64,000 bases of DNA from M3007 sp964550795 (GTDB lineage Bacteria; Bacteroidota; Bacteroidia; Chitinophagales; Saprospiraceae), in assembly GCA_964550795.1 (NCBI GenBank), contig CAZKBH010000005.1, positions 62,001 through 126,000 of the forward strand, given 5' to 3'. Below the pieces are notes generated by a model. It made no database searches. It had not been told where the DNA came from and worked only from the letters and a program-made list of their open reading frames with translations. Shown piece after piece: positions 50,564 to 59,050 of this stretch; within the stretch, counting starts at the first letter, position 1; each line of letters opens with the position of its first letter. The position numbers were made by a program, and so were the translations under genes.

Positions 50564-53023
50564 TTGAAATTTTATCTCAAAAACAGGCTGACCTCACTGA
50601 AAAATTCAGTTGCCCATTATGCAACACGAACAAAAAAACGCGTGCAAAGGCACCCTAAAAAGGCTGCGTTACTTGCTTTACTGCTGCTGCTTTGGCTTTG
50701 CTGTTTGCCCAGTCCCTTGTTCCAAAAGCCACTCAGCACCGTCTTGGAAGACCGCAAAGGCGACCTTTTAGGTGCGCGCATTGCCGAAGATGGGCAGTGG
50801 AGATTCCCCCCCAGCGATTCTTTGCCCACCAAGTACGAGCACTGCGTGGTCACTTTTGAAGACAAACGATTTTGGTACCACCCGGGTGTGGACCCAATCA
50901 GTCTTGCCCGAGCCTTCTGGCTTAACCTAAAAAGTGGACGTGTGGTCAGCGGAGGCAGTACCCTCACCATGCAAGTGATCCGGCTGGCCCGCGACAATCC
51001 TTCGCGGACTGTTTGGGAAAAAATCGTGGAAGCTTTCCTGTCCACCCGGCTAGAATTGACCTATTCCAAAAAAGAAATTCTCTGTCTGTATGCTTCCAAC
51101 GCGCCTTTTGGCGGAAATGTGGTGGGACTTGAAGCGGCGTCCTGGCGATACTACGGCAAACGCCCCGGCTTGCTCACTTGGGCTGAAGCGGCTACGTTAT
51201 CGGTTTTGCCCAATAGCCCGGCGCTGATTCACCCGGGGCGAAATCGGGCAGTTTTACTCGAAAAAAGAAACCGATTGCTTCAAAAACTATGGGAAAAAGG
51301 GCTGCTGACCGCTTCTGAGTGCGATTATGTAAAAGAGGAACCCCTGCCTGAACAGCCGCTTCCCCTCCCGCAACTCGCCCCACACTTACTCGATCGTTTC
51401 ATTCTGGAGCAACAAAAGCGCCTCGGTAACAAGCAAAAAAACAGATTTAGGCACCAAAGTTCGCTCGACAAACCGCTTCAGGAACGAATTACGGAAATCC
51501 TGCGCCGCCGCCAGGAACTATACCGCGGCAACGACATCCATAACCTCGCCGCCGTGGTCATCGATGTTCCCACCGGCGAAGTATTAGCCTATGTCGGAAA
51601 TGTGGTGGGTGCAGGCAAGGATCACGGGGAATCGGTGGACGTGATTACGGCACCCCGAAGCACTGGCAGTATCCTGAAACCCTATCTATATGCCCTCGCC
51701 CTCGAAAATGGCGACATTTTGCCCAATAGTCTCCTGCATGATGTGCCCACCCAACTCGGCGATTACCGCCCCGAAAACTATTACGAAACCTACGACGGGG
51801 CCGTACCAGCCCGACGGGCGCTAATTCGTTCCCTCAATGTACCCTTCGTGCTATTGTTGCAACAATACGGCCTCGAAAAATTCCACTTTGGCCTCCAGCG
51901 ACTTGGACTTAGCACCCTGAACAAGCCCCCGGCTCACTATGGGCTATCCCTGATACTTGGCGGCGCGGAGGCGAATTTGATAGATATTACGAATACCTAT
52001 GCCTGCATGGCCCGACGTTTGGGCAGCTTTTATGACCGCAACGGGCGATATGTGGACGATGATTTCCGTCCGCCAAGTTTTGCGGAGGTGCCTGAAACAA
52101 GGGACAGGATACAAACCAGCAGTGCGCAATTGTTGAGTGCCGGAAGCATCTGGTACACCCTGGAGGCAATGCGCGAAGTAGAGCGCCCCAACAGTGCAGG
52201 AGACTGGGAATTATTCCGCGCCAGCAGGCAGGTGGCCTGGAAAACAGGGACTAGTTTTGGGTTTCGGGATGCCTGGGCCGCCGGGGTTACCCCGCGTTAT
52301 GCCGTTGGGGTGTGGGTCGGAAATGCAGATGGGGAAGGACGCCCGGGTTTGCTGGGGGTGGAAATGGCGGCCCCTGTGTTGTTTGAAATTTTCCAACAGT
52401 TGCCGCAGGAAGCAAGTTGGTTTGACCCGCCGTACGACGATATGGCGGAGGTTCCGGTATGCCGACAAAGTGGCTTCCGTGCCAGTGAAATTTGTGAGGC
52501 AGACACCGTTTGGGTGCCCAAATCGAGTTTAAAAGCCTCCGTTTGTACTTTCCACCAAATGCTTCATCTGGATCCCACCGGGCTTTGGCAAGTTACCAGC
52601 GATTGTGAATCGCCTGCCAGGATGCAGCATCGGGCATGGTTTATTTTGCCGCCAGTAGAGGAATTCTATTTCAAAGGAAAAAATCCGGGATATCAGTCTC
52701 CACCCCCCTTTCGAGATGATTGCAAAGGCTCACAGGCAGCTCAAACCCATACCCCAATGCAGCTCATCTATCCTAAACACCCCACCCGGATTTACGTCCC
52801 GGTGGATTTGGACGGGAAGCTCGGCAGTACGGTTTTTCAGGTGGCGCATCGCTCCAGAAGCGCGGAGATTTTTTGGCATTTGGATGGAAATTATCTGGGA
52901 ACAACCACCGTTTTTCACCAAATGGCCCTTCAGCCACCCGTTGGGAAACACACCCTCGCGCTCGTGGACCGAGACGGGTATCGTTTGGAACAGACGTTTG
53001 AAATTGTTGGAAAAGGCCGATAG
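50564..53023 (+). CDS. pbpC: Penicillin-binding protein 1C
   Basis: 819-residue bifunctional peptidoglycan synthase of the inner membrane. A short basic cytoplasmic tail and one membrane helix (about 34-50) are followed by a GT51 glycosyltransferase domain (about 60-240; TFEDKRFWYHPGVD with catalytic Glu99, and GGSTLTMQVIRL). A transpeptidase domain follows (about 320-600) with GSILKP (Ser369, Lys372) and KTGTSFGFRDAW, and a C-terminal BiPBP_C domain (about 730-819), which defines PBP1C. The frame opens with TTG at 50564; no ATG lies before the membrane helix, so the TTG is accepted with some doubt. The usual partner, an alpha-2-macroglobulin gene, is not next to it. It is convergent with the TonB-C-like gene, 8 bp apart. 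Confidence 0.93.
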   Translation: MKFYLKNRLTSLKNSVAHYATRTKKRVQRHPKKAALLALLLLLWLCCLPSPLFQKPLSTVLEDRKGDLLGARIAEDGQWRFPPSDSLPTKYEHCVVTFEDKRFWYHPGVDPISLARAFWLNLKSGRVVSGGSTLTMQVIRLARDNPSRTVWEKIVEAFLSTRLELTYSKKEILCLYASNAPFGGNVVGLEAASWRYYGKRPGLLTWAEAATLSVLPNSPALIHPGRNRAVLLEKRNRLLQKLWEKGLLTASECDYVKEEPLPEQPLPLPQLAPHLLDRFILEQQKRLGNKQKNRFRHQSSLDKPLQERITEILRRRQELYRGNDIHNLAAVVIDVPTGEVLAYVGNVVGAGKDHGESVDVITAPRSTGSILKPYLYALALENGDILPNSLLHDVPTQLGDYRPENYYETYDGAVPARRALIRSLNVPFVLLLQQYGLEKFHFGLQRLGLSTLNKPPAHYGLSLILGGAEANLIDITNTYACMARRLGSFYDRNGRYVDDDFRPPSFAEVPETRDRIQTSSAQLLSAGSIWYTLEAMREVERPNSAGDWELFRASRQVAWKTGTSFGFRDAWAAGVTPRYAVGVWVGNADGEGRPGLLGVEMAAPVLFEIFQQLPQEASWFDPPYDDMAEVPVCRQSGFRASEICEADTVWVPKSSLKASVCTFHQMLHLDPTGLWQVTSDCESPARMQHRAWFILPPVEEFYFKGKNPGYQSPPPFRDDCKGSQAAQTHTPMQLIYPKHPTRIYVPVDLDGKLGSTVFQVAHRSRSAEIFWHLDGNYLGTTTVFHQMALQPPVGKHTLALVDRDGYRLEQTFEIVGKGR

Positions 53024-53031
53024 CGGGGCCA

Positions 53032-53481
53032 CTATTGAATCGTGTAGTTGTAGGTTACTTCTGCGGGTTTTTCCACTTTTGGGCTGGATGGCTTGCTGGG
53101 TGTCACGGTGTAGGCGACCTGCATTTGTGGCTGGGCTGGTGTTTGGGAGGCCGGCACCTGTTTGGGCTTTTTGAACTGCACTTTTACCTTTTGGTGAAAA
53201 AGCACATGTACGCCCCGGTTGCGTTCTACATCAAATTTCATCAATTTTACGACGCGACAGGCCTCTTCGTCGCAGCCATGGCCAAGTCCTTGCAAAACGC
53301 GGGTAGCAATTACATTTCCTTGATAATCAATGTCATAATCAATATAAACAGTGCCTTCTACCCCTGCGTCGAACGCTTCCTTGGGGTAGCGCAGGTGCGT
53401 GTAGATGAACTTAGTCAGTTCCTTGGGGCCGCCTTTAAACTGAGGCTGATGAATAAAAACAGTCTTTTTTTCTTTTGCCAT
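53032..53481 (-). CDS. TonB-C-domain-like protein without membrane anchor
   Basis: 149-residue protein with one TonB C-terminal-like domain (about 18-95): RYPKEAFDAGVEGTVYIDYDIDYQGNV ... GCDEEACRVVKLMKF, the family's typical strand-helix-strand pattern. A Pro/Lys/Ser-rich tail (about 103-149; KPKQVPASQTPAQPQ) follows. Normal TonB has the reverse order (anchor, Pro-rich linker, then this domain), and here there is no signal peptide or membrane helix. The ATG at 53481 is chosen over a TTG at 53565, since the extra residues (RPTFAEATAGK) come from a repeat (family F) inserted in the leader. It is the third gene after an ECF sigma and a putative anti-sigma gene. Possible roles are a docking partner or envelope sensor, by inference. 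Confidence 0.7.
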   Translation of the reverse strand: MAKEKKTVFIHQPQFKGGPKELTKFIYTHLRYPKEAFDAGVEGTVYIDYDIDYQGNVIATRVLQGLGHGCDEEACRVVKLMKFDVERNRGVHVLFHQKVKVQFKKPKQVPASQTPAQPQMQVAYTVTPSKPSSPKVEKPAEVTYNYTIQ

Positions 53482-53484
53482 TTT

Positions 53485-53512
53485 ACCTGCCGTAGCCTCG
53501 GCGAAGGTGGGT
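53485..53512. repeat. Family F short palindrome at the start of the TonB-C-like gene
   Basis: ACCTGCC (53485-53491) and GGTGGGT (53506-53512) pair with one G-T position, around the inner GTAGCCTCGGCGAAG. On the minus strand the codons read PTFAEATAG, a peptide I recall as a translation of a widespread bacterial repeat. It lies 4 bp before the ATG at 53481. Confidence 0.55.
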
Positions 53513-53561
53513 CTTTTATTTAAATCTTGAATTGGCCAGGGGTAGAAGCGCGACAAGGTAA

Positions 53562-54098
53562 TCAATGCCCCGCAGGGCGCAGATTCCGCACCTGCAAATA
53601 TTTATCCAAAAGTTTCAAACTCATAAAAGCCAGACTGAGCAACAGCGCGTTTTGAAGCATTGAACTGCTCAATATTCCAGTCCAATCCACGGTTGGAACT
53701 TGAATTTGTTGCACGTATTCTGCCGGGATTTCCAGATCCAAACCCGTTGAAGCAGCCGATTGGCTGAGCCAAAAAGGCACCAAAATCATCAACCCAAATG
53801 CTGCGGTGATGCTCCAAAGAATCCAGTCGCGACCTGCTGCTTTGGCCGTTGCGGGGATTTTGGCAGCGGCTTGTTCCGTGGCCCAGGCGGCCATGACTTG
53901 TTGCGCAAAACCGTTTTGGGGGCGCTCGAGATCCAGCGACAGAAAGTTTCTTTTATCGTTCAAAATCGCTTCTAAACGGGCATTTTGCGCCGGATTTTGC
54001 AGCAAATATGCTTCCACGCGCAGTTTTTCTTCACCGTTGAGGAATCCATCGGCGTAGTCCCAGAGCAATTCGTCGGTGAGCATAAAATGATTTTCCAT
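53562..54098 (-). CDS. Putative anti-sigma factor with one membrane helix
   Basis: 178-residue protein with an N-terminal cytoplasmic part (about 1-92) whose start, LTDELLWDYADGFLNGEEKLRVEAYL, resembles zinc-free anti-sigma domains of Bacteroidota. A membrane helix (about 93-111; ILWSITAAFGLMILVPFWL) and a second hydrophobic segment (about 144-160) follow. It sits 35 bp downstream of an ECF sigma gene on the same strand, the usual place for the anti-sigma factor. There is no HxxxCxxC zinc motif, so assignment relies on position, size and topology. The downstream TonB-C-like gene is separated by a small repeat. Confidence 0.72.
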   Translation of the reverse strand: MENHFMLTDELLWDYADGFLNGEEKLRVEAYLLQNPAQNARLEAILNDKRNFLSLDLERPQNGFAQQVMAAWATEQAAAKIPATAKAAGRDWILWSITAAFGLMILVPFWLSQSAASTGLDLEIPAEYVQQIQVPTVDWTGILSSSMLQNALLLSLAFMSLKLLDKYLQVRNLRPAGH

Positions 54099-54133
54099 GT
54101 TCTCTTTTTTTAGCGATGGTGTCGTTTGTTGTT

Positions 54134-54715
54134 TCAGCGGCTCAGCGTCAACTCCGACGCAAAATTACTTTCCACAATCCCCTTTAAACGTTGCCGGGCG
54201 CGACAAAGTTTGGTTTTGGCATTGGTCAAGGTGAGGTTGGTGATTTCGCAGATTTCGTCGAGTGAGTGTTCATACAGGTAAAACAAGGTGATGATGGCGG
54301 CATCATCGGAGGAAAGCCGCGCAATAGCTTGCTGAAGTGCCGTATTTCGATCCATCTGTTCCATCGCATGCGAGGCGTCTGGTGTGCCTGAGTCTGCAAG
54401 TTTAATCGGGTGGTTTTCATCATCCAGCGACTGAATATCCGGCACCTTTTTGCGCAAAAAATTGAGTGCCGTTGAGTAAACGATTTTATACAGCCAAGTC
54501 GAAAATTTCGCTTCTCCCCGAAAATCAGGCAGGTATCTGAACACCCGCAAAAAAGCATCTTGTGCTACCTCATGGGCATCTTCACGATTTTTCACCATCC
54601 GAAGCGCAAGGGTGAACGCATAGCGCTCGTAGCGGTTCACCAGCGTGGCAAAAGCCGCTTGCCGCCCTGCAAGTGCTTGTTGGATCAACGTTTCGTCTGA
54701 AATGGCTGCGCTCAT
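54134..54715 (-). CDS. ECF RNA polymerase sigma factor
   Basis: 193-residue sigma-70 family regulator. Region 2 covers about 20-90 (LVNRYERYAFTLALRMVKNREDAHEVAQDAFLRVFRYLPDF, with FSTWLYKIVYSTALNFLR for -10 recognition and melting). Region 4 covers about 130-185 (LSSDDAAIITLFYLYEHSLDEICEITNLTLTNAKTKLCRARQRLK) and includes the helix-turn-helix. There is no region 1.1 or 3, as in all ECF factors. It leads a three-gene unit with a membrane anti-sigma candidate and a TonB-C-like protein, so it likely controls an envelope response. The -7 box TATTTTTG (54768-54775, minus strand) lies 52 bp upstream. The regulon cannot be told from the sequence. Confidence 0.92.
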   Translation of the reverse strand: MSAAISDETLIQQALAGRQAAFATLVNRYERYAFTLALRMVKNREDAHEVAQDAFLRVFRYLPDFRGEAKFSTWLYKIVYSTALNFLRKKVPDIQSLDDENHPIKLADSGTPDASHAMEQMDRNTALQQAIARLSSDDAAIITLFYLYEHSLDEICEITNLTLTNAKTKLCRARQRLKGIVESNFASELTLSR

Positions 54716-54802
54716 AATGCTTCCTGGTACTCGAACTGGATCTTGGAAGTTGTTCTAACGCGAGACACAAAAATAACAAAGCAGGTTACACTTCTTCCAT
54801 TT

Positions 54803-55486
54803 TTATAATCGGGCATTTACAAACCGCGCCAATTGCCCTGCATCTACTTGTTCTAACAGATGTTTCCCGCCAAGGAATTTTTCAAATCGCCCCTGAGGAA
54901 TGGCCTGCGCCACCAATCGGCTCTCAGACTCTGAGACCACATTGTCCAAATCACCCCAGCCAATGGTGACAGGGCACTTGATTTCGCCAAAAGCCTGCGA
55001 GGGAAGCCCTTCACCATTTCCCAACGCTTGAAGAAACGCTGCAGTGCGATGACACAGGTTTTTCCAGTGCGCTGCACCGTGGTTTTTGGCGAGTGATTCC
55101 GCTAAAGGGGGGGCTTTGGCCGCTATTTTTTCGGGATCAAACATTCGACTCATTCCAGTGGCCACCTCCGGATCCCAGGCAAGTTTGGTCCCATAGGTGG
55201 TTACGCTATGCACCCGCTCCGGGTGTTTCCAGGCAAACCAAAGAGCAACGTAACCGCCCATGGAGTACCCAAAAATATCCACACAGGCGAGGTTGTTTTG
55301 ATCCATAAAATGTAAAACGGCATTGGAAAAAAGAGAAACGGAGAACGGCTCATCTGCCGCAGTGCCGCCGTGGCCGGGGAAATTTAGGGCAAAAACCTTT
55401 CGATCTTCCGGCATATTTGCGCGAAAATCATCGAATTGGGACGCGCTGCCCAAAGCGCCGGGTAAAAGGAGCATCGGTTTTGTCAT
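54803..55486 (-). CDS. Alpha/beta-fold hydrolase
   Basis: 227-residue cytoplasmic hydrolase. The catalytic triad is visible: GYSMGG (nucleophile Ser), WGDLDNVV (Asp) and GGKHLLEQ (His), and the oxyanion strand is MLLLPGALGS. The lid is short, as in BioH/MhpC-type esterases. The substrate is not known. The ATG at 55486 overlaps the stop of the M28 peptidase gene by one base (TAATG), so the two are translationally coupled. It may therefore act on a product of the peptidase or simply share its regulation. Confidence 0.86.
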   Translation of the reverse strand: MTKPMLLLPGALGSASQFDDFRANMPEDRKVFALNFPGHGGTAADEPFSVSLFSNAVLHFMDQNNLACVDIFGYSMGGYVALWFAWKHPERVHSVTTYGTKLAWDPEVATGMSRMFDPEKIAAKAPPLAESLAKNHGAAHWKNLCHRTAAFLQALGNGEGLPSQAFGEIKCPVTIGWGDLDNVVSESESRLVAQAIPQGRFEKFLGGKHLLEQVDAGQLARFVNARL

Positions 55487-56904
55487 TACAAGCCGTATTT
55501 ATCAATGAGGTAAACCAAGGCGGCCATACTGGCGGTGCCAAGTTCGAGTTCGCGTTTATTTACTTTGTCAAAGGTGTCCGTTTCGGCGTGGTGATAATCG
55601 AAATAACGTTGAGAATCAGGTGAATATCCGCTGAGCAGGCCTTTCATTCCGCGCAATGGGCTGATGTCTGCACCAGAACCGCCTTTGGTAAACCGCAATC
55701 CATAAGGTTCAAAATGCGACTGAAACGTCAATAATTGATCAAAAAATTTCCCAAAAACCGCCTCGTCTCCTTCAAACGTGAATCCCCTTGGTGTAAAACC
55801 ACCGGCATCGCTTTCAATGGAAGCGAGGGGGAATTCTCCCTTACGCTCCGTTTCTGCGGCATAAGCTTTTCCACCGCGCAGGCCATTTTCTTCGTTCATA
55901 AACAGCACACAACGGATGGTGTGACGGGGTTTGTACCCGAGTGCTTTGAGTACAAACAACACGTCCATGCTCTGGACCACCCCCGCGCCATCGTCGTGCG
56001 AACCGTGGCCTACGTCCCAGCTATCGAGGTGGCCGCCCACCAGGATAATGTCGTTGGGGCGTTCGGAACCGCGAATTTCTCCAATCACATTATAGGAAGG
56101 TGCATCGGGTAAGGTCTTGCAATTCAGTTGAATAGACACTTTTGTGCCGGCATCTTCTCGGAGTGCCTTGCTCAGTTTTTCGGCGGCGATGGTACTGATG
56201 GCTGCGGCCGGGATGAGCGTGTATGCCGAATCGTAATGCATGGTTCCGGTGTGTGGCACATCGTCGAGCCGGAGCGTCATGGACCGTACGAGCACTGCAA
56301 CGGCTCCGTATTTAGCCGCCCGGGAAGCACCGCCTACGCGCTGATCCACACAACCGCCGTAGGCTTCAAAGGTGCGGATTAAGGTGGCATCCATGGGGCG
56401 GTTGTAAAAAACGATTTTGCCCTTGATTGCGGCGGAACCAAGTTCGTCGAGTTGTTCCCAACTTTTCACTTCCACTACTTCGGCCTGTACTTTTCCGGGA
56501 ATAGATCCGCCGAGCGCAAGCGCAGCCATGGGAAACGAACCGCTTTTTTGGGAACTCACGACCCGCACCTGTTCTTTTTCGCCGCGCACCCAGTGTGGCA
56601 CCATGCAGGGTTGCAGCCAGACGGAATCCAACCCCATGGTATCGAGCATGGATTGGGTCCAACGCACTGCTTTATCAGCCCCGGTGCTGCCACTTAAACG
56701 GTGGCCGATGCGCAAACTCAAGTATTCAAGCCAGGGATAGCAACGGCTATCGGTCAGACTTTGATCGTAAATTCGGTCAATAAATGCGGCGTCGGTCTTA
56801 TGTTCCTTCGTTTGAGCGAACGAAAACGTAGTTAGTGTAAAAATGGAAATAAGTGTCAAAAGCGCATTTCTGCTTCGGGCTTGTTTTGATAAACAATTTT
56901 TCAT
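55486..56904 (-). CDS. Exported M28-family zinc aminopeptidase with a PA-type insert
   Basis: 472-residue secreted peptidase. The ATG at 56904 gives an N-terminal hydrophobic signal (about 14-30, ending FSFAQ); a start 43 codons upstream would put it inside the chain. The M28 core is recognised by GGHLDSWDVGHGSHDDGAGV (two zinc ligands), FMNEENGLRGG (catalytic Glu) and a final DYHHAETDTFDKV (last ligand His). A protease-associated domain is inserted between about residues 130 and 260 (AAIKGKIVFYNRPMD ... GAVAVLVRSM). No T9SS tail, so it probably acts in the periplasm. It is coupled to the downstream alpha/beta hydrolase gene. Family members release N-terminal residues, but the substrate here is unknown. 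Confidence 0.9.
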   Translation of the reverse strand: MKNCLSKQARSRNALLTLISIFTLTTFSFAQTKEHKTDAAFIDRIYDQSLTDSRCYPWLEYLSLRIGHRLSGSTGADKAVRWTQSMLDTMGLDSVWLQPCMVPHWVRGEKEQVRVVSSQKSGSFPMAALALGGSIPGKVQAEVVEVKSWEQLDELGSAAIKGKIVFYNRPMDATLIRTFEAYGGCVDQRVGGASRAAKYGAVAVLVRSMTLRLDDVPHTGTMHYDSAYTLIPAAAISTIAAEKLSKALREDAGTKVSIQLNCKTLPDAPSYNVIGEIRGSERPNDIILVGGHLDSWDVGHGSHDDGAGVVQSMDVLFVLKALGYKPRHTIRCVLFMNEENGLRGGKAYAAETERKGEFPLASIESDAGGFTPRGFTFEGDEAVFGKFFDQLLTFQSHFEPYGLRFTKGGSGADISPLRGMKGLLSGYSPDSQRYFDYHHAETDTFDKVNKRELELGTASMAALVYLIDKYGL

Positions 56905-57099
56905 GTTGACAAAAAATAAAATTATGTTCTGAAAAGAGATTTTGAAACAGGGGGTAAATGAAATATGGTTCTGGCATTCTTTAATTTCCCAAAATCGGGA
57001 TAAAAAAGAGGCTTTATCTGTTAGGGTTAGCAAATCAAGGGATTAAAAAAATTTAAAAAAAATTTTCTCGCTTGTTGTAATATTGACACAAAGTCGTTT

Positions 57100-57198
57100 T
57101 ACCTTTGACACACGCAAAAAAACTCAGTGAAAGAATAATTTGGTTTTATTTGGTTAGGGCTGAGGTAGTGCTGTGGTGGCACTGCCTCATTTTTTTTT
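57100..57198 (+). ncRNA. Candidate short RNA or attenuated leader ahead of the S4-domain gene
   Basis: A TACCTTTG box (57100-57107; TTG about 22 nt upstream) is followed about 90 bp later by a strong intrinsic terminator: TGAGGTAGTGC (57161-57171) / GCACTGCCTCA (57179-57189), a 7-nt loop and then nine Ts. A transcript of about 85 nt would result. The next gene starts 41 bp after the terminator, so this is either an independent small RNA or a leader that attenuates the gene. No known RNA family recognised. Confidence 0.45.
57161..57198 (+). terminator. Strong intrinsic terminator upstream of the S4-domain gene
   Basis: 11-bp stem with a single G-T pair and a tract of nine T residues, within the leader of the S4-domain gene. 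Confidence 0.75.
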
Positions 57199-57239
57199 GC
57201 CCCAAAAACGTCCTACCTTTTCGGCAAGACCGAATCTTT

Positions 57240-57650
57240 ATGAACAAAATACGTATTGACAAGTGGCTTTGGAGCATCCGCATCTTTAAGAGCCGGACAC
57301 TCGCCACGGATTCCTGCAAGGGCGGGAAGGTGAAGGTGGCAAATGTCTCCGTAAAACCCTCTTATCAGATTGGCATCGGGGAAGTGGTGGTGGTGAAAAA
57401 AAATGGTTTCAATTTTGAATTTAAGGTCGTTACACTGATCGAAAAACGGGTCGGCGCAGCGATTGCGGTTAATTGTTACGAAGACGTGACCCCGGAAGCC
57501 GAAAAAACCAAGTATGCCGCCTGGTATGCCAATGCTACCCCTACCGCTGAAAAACGCGAGCGCGGTACAGGCCGGCCCACCAAAAAAGAACGCCGCGAAA
57601 TTGACGACCTCAAAGTGGAGGACGTTTTTGATTGGGGCGACGACGAATAG
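57240..57650 (+). CDS. S4-domain RNA-binding protein (HslR/Hsp15-like)
   Basis: 136-residue basic protein. The S4 domain runs from residue 3 to about 65 (IRIDKWLWSIRIFKSRTLATDSCKGGKVKVANVSVKPSYQIGIGEVV), the alpha-L RNA-binding fold of Hsp15, which recycles stalled 50S subunits with nascent chains. The C-terminal part is charged: basic (KKERREIDDLK) then acidic (FDWGDDE). The ATG at 57240 is fixed by the S4 start; upstream in-frame codons would pass through a terminator hairpin. It ends 9 bp from the convergent SCP2 gene. The family role in ribosome rescue is known; here it is inferred. Confidence 0.87.
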   Translation: MNKIRIDKWLWSIRIFKSRTLATDSCKGGKVKVANVSVKPSYQIGIGEVVVVKKNGFNFEFKVVTLIEKRVGAAIAVNCYEDVTPEAEKTKYAAWYANATPTAEKRERGTGRPTKKERREIDDLKVEDVFDWGDDE

Positions 57651-57659
57651 CATAACCCG

Positions 57660-57971
57660 CTACATCAACCCGAAAATTTTGGCGTATTTCAACATTTCTC
57701 CGGGGTTGCTGATTTTTAGCTTGCCGGTCATCATGGCCATCATCGGGTTAAGGTCGCGGGCCAAAAGCTTGCTGAACGACTCCGCGCTGGTGCTCACCTT
57801 GCAGCTTGGATCGCCCGAAAGGCCTTCGGAAACCTCAAATTTCCCGTCGTCTAGTTTGACGGTGAATTGGCCAGCATCCGTAATATCGAAATGAAAAAGT
57901 GTACTAAGGCCCTCTACAACTTCCGGGGCAACTTTTTCAGGCAGGGAAAAAAGGAATTGTTTGATGTCCAT
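57660..57971 (-). CDS. SCP2 sterol-carrier-like lipid-binding protein
   Basis: 103-residue cytoplasmic protein with a single SCP2 fold. It shows FHFDITDAGQFTVKLDDGKFEVSEG, the CKVSTSAESFSKLLARDLNPMMAMMTGKLKISN segment and the closing GEMLKYAKIFGLM, which match the family from strand 1 to the last helix. SCP2 proteins bind fatty acyl chains or sterol-like lipids. It is a single gene on the minus strand with its own leader. No partner is evident. Confidence 0.9.
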   Translation of the reverse strand: MDIKQFLFSLPEKVAPEVVEGLSTLFHFDITDAGQFTVKLDDGKFEVSEGLSGDPSCKVSTSAESFSKLLARDLNPMMAMMTGKLKISNPGEMLKYAKIFGLM

Positions 57972-58109
57972 GTTATGTTTGTATGGTGTAATTACTGGAA
58001 TGTCTTCGCAGATAAGAAGGCACTTTTTGTTGTAAAATTAACCTAAAAAACCACCAAGCGGACGGAATTTCGGGGCAATTTCGCCCAAAGGTAAAACCAC
58101 CGCTGAAAT

Positions 58110-59042
58110 ATGAAAGTCCACTGCTTCCAATTGCTGATTCGCCGCACCAATCGTCTCTCTTTTTTCCTCATGCTAACGGCCCTGACTTTCCTCGCTTGTA
58201 AAACCACTGAGAACCGGCCCGTAAAGGTACCAAGTGGTTTTGACTGGCAAGGTCATCGAGGATCACGAGGGCTATTGCCGGAAAATTCCATTCCCGCTTT
58301 TCTAAAAGCGCTGGAGTTCCCAACCCTAACTACACTCGAATTAGACTTGGCTATTTCGGTAGATAAACAATTGATTGTCAGCCATGAACCTTGGTTTAAT
58401 CCTGCTATTTGCCTGCAACCCAACGGACTTGCCATTTCAGGAAACGAAGCGGAAAAATTCCTGATTTTCCAACTGACCGCCGTCGAAATACGCAACTTCG
58501 ACTGTGGCAGTATCGGCAATCCACGCTTCCCGGATCAGCAAAAAGTAAAAACGTACAAACCAACCCTGCGCGAAGTGGTGGAAGCCGCTCGCCCAGTCCG
58601 GCCCAATATCCGCTGGAACATCGAAATTAAAAGTCAAGCCGCGTGGGACGGTCTTCGCCACCCGCCTGTGGATGAGTTTGTGCGGCTGGTGGTGGAGGAG
58701 GTCCGCGCGCTGGGCATTGAAAAAATGACCACTGTGCAGTCGTTCGACGTGCGTGCCCTCAATTCGCTGCACCGCCAGGCGCCTGATTTGCAAACCGCCT
58801 TTTTGATCGAAAACCTGAATAGTTTTGAATCAAACCTGGCTCGATTGAACTACGTGCCCGAGATTTACAGTCCTTATTACTTAGCGGTCAACAAAAAGCT
58901 GGTGGAGTCCTGCCGCAAACGCAACATGAAACTGGTGCCCTGGACCGTGAACGACGTCAAATCCATGCGCCGACTCATTCGGCTGGGCGTGGATGGAATC
59001 ATTACCGATTATCCGGATAAAATCAGGGAGGTTGGGGAATAG
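58110..59042 (+). CDS. Glycerophosphodiester phosphodiesterase, lipoprotein
   Basis: 310-residue exported enzyme that cleaves glycerophosphodiesters to glycerol-3-phosphate and an alcohol. A hydrophobic signal with lipobox TFLAC (Cys30) suggests anchoring as a lipoprotein. The GDPD TIM-barrel shows GHRGSRGLLPENS (catalytic His and Arg), LELDLAISVD and SHEPWF (metal and second His), WNIEIKSQ and WTVNDVKSMRRLIRLGVDGIITDYPD at the end. The family is well defined. It is convergent with the glycosyltransferase gene, 8 bp apart. Its role is probably phospholipid head-group scavenging. Confidence 0.92.
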   Translation: MKVHCFQLLIRRTNRLSFFLMLTALTFLACKTTENRPVKVPSGFDWQGHRGSRGLLPENSIPAFLKALEFPTLTTLELDLAISVDKQLIVSHEPWFNPAICLQPNGLAISGNEAEKFLIFQLTAVEIRNFDCGSIGNPRFPDQQKVKTYKPTLREVVEAARPVRPNIRWNIEIKSQAAWDGLRHPPVDEFVRLVVEEVRALGIEKMTTVQSFDVRALNSLHRQAPDLQTAFLIENLNSFESNLARLNYVPEIYSPYYLAVNKKLVESCRKRNMKLVPWTVNDVKSMRRLIRLGVDGIITDYPDKIREVGE

Positions 59043-59050
59043 TTCCCAGT

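Noticed and set aside
57105..57239. Start of the S4-domain protein 45 codons upstream
   Set aside because: The extra frame crosses a strong terminator hairpin and has no similarity to the S4 family; the domain starts right after the ATG at 57240.
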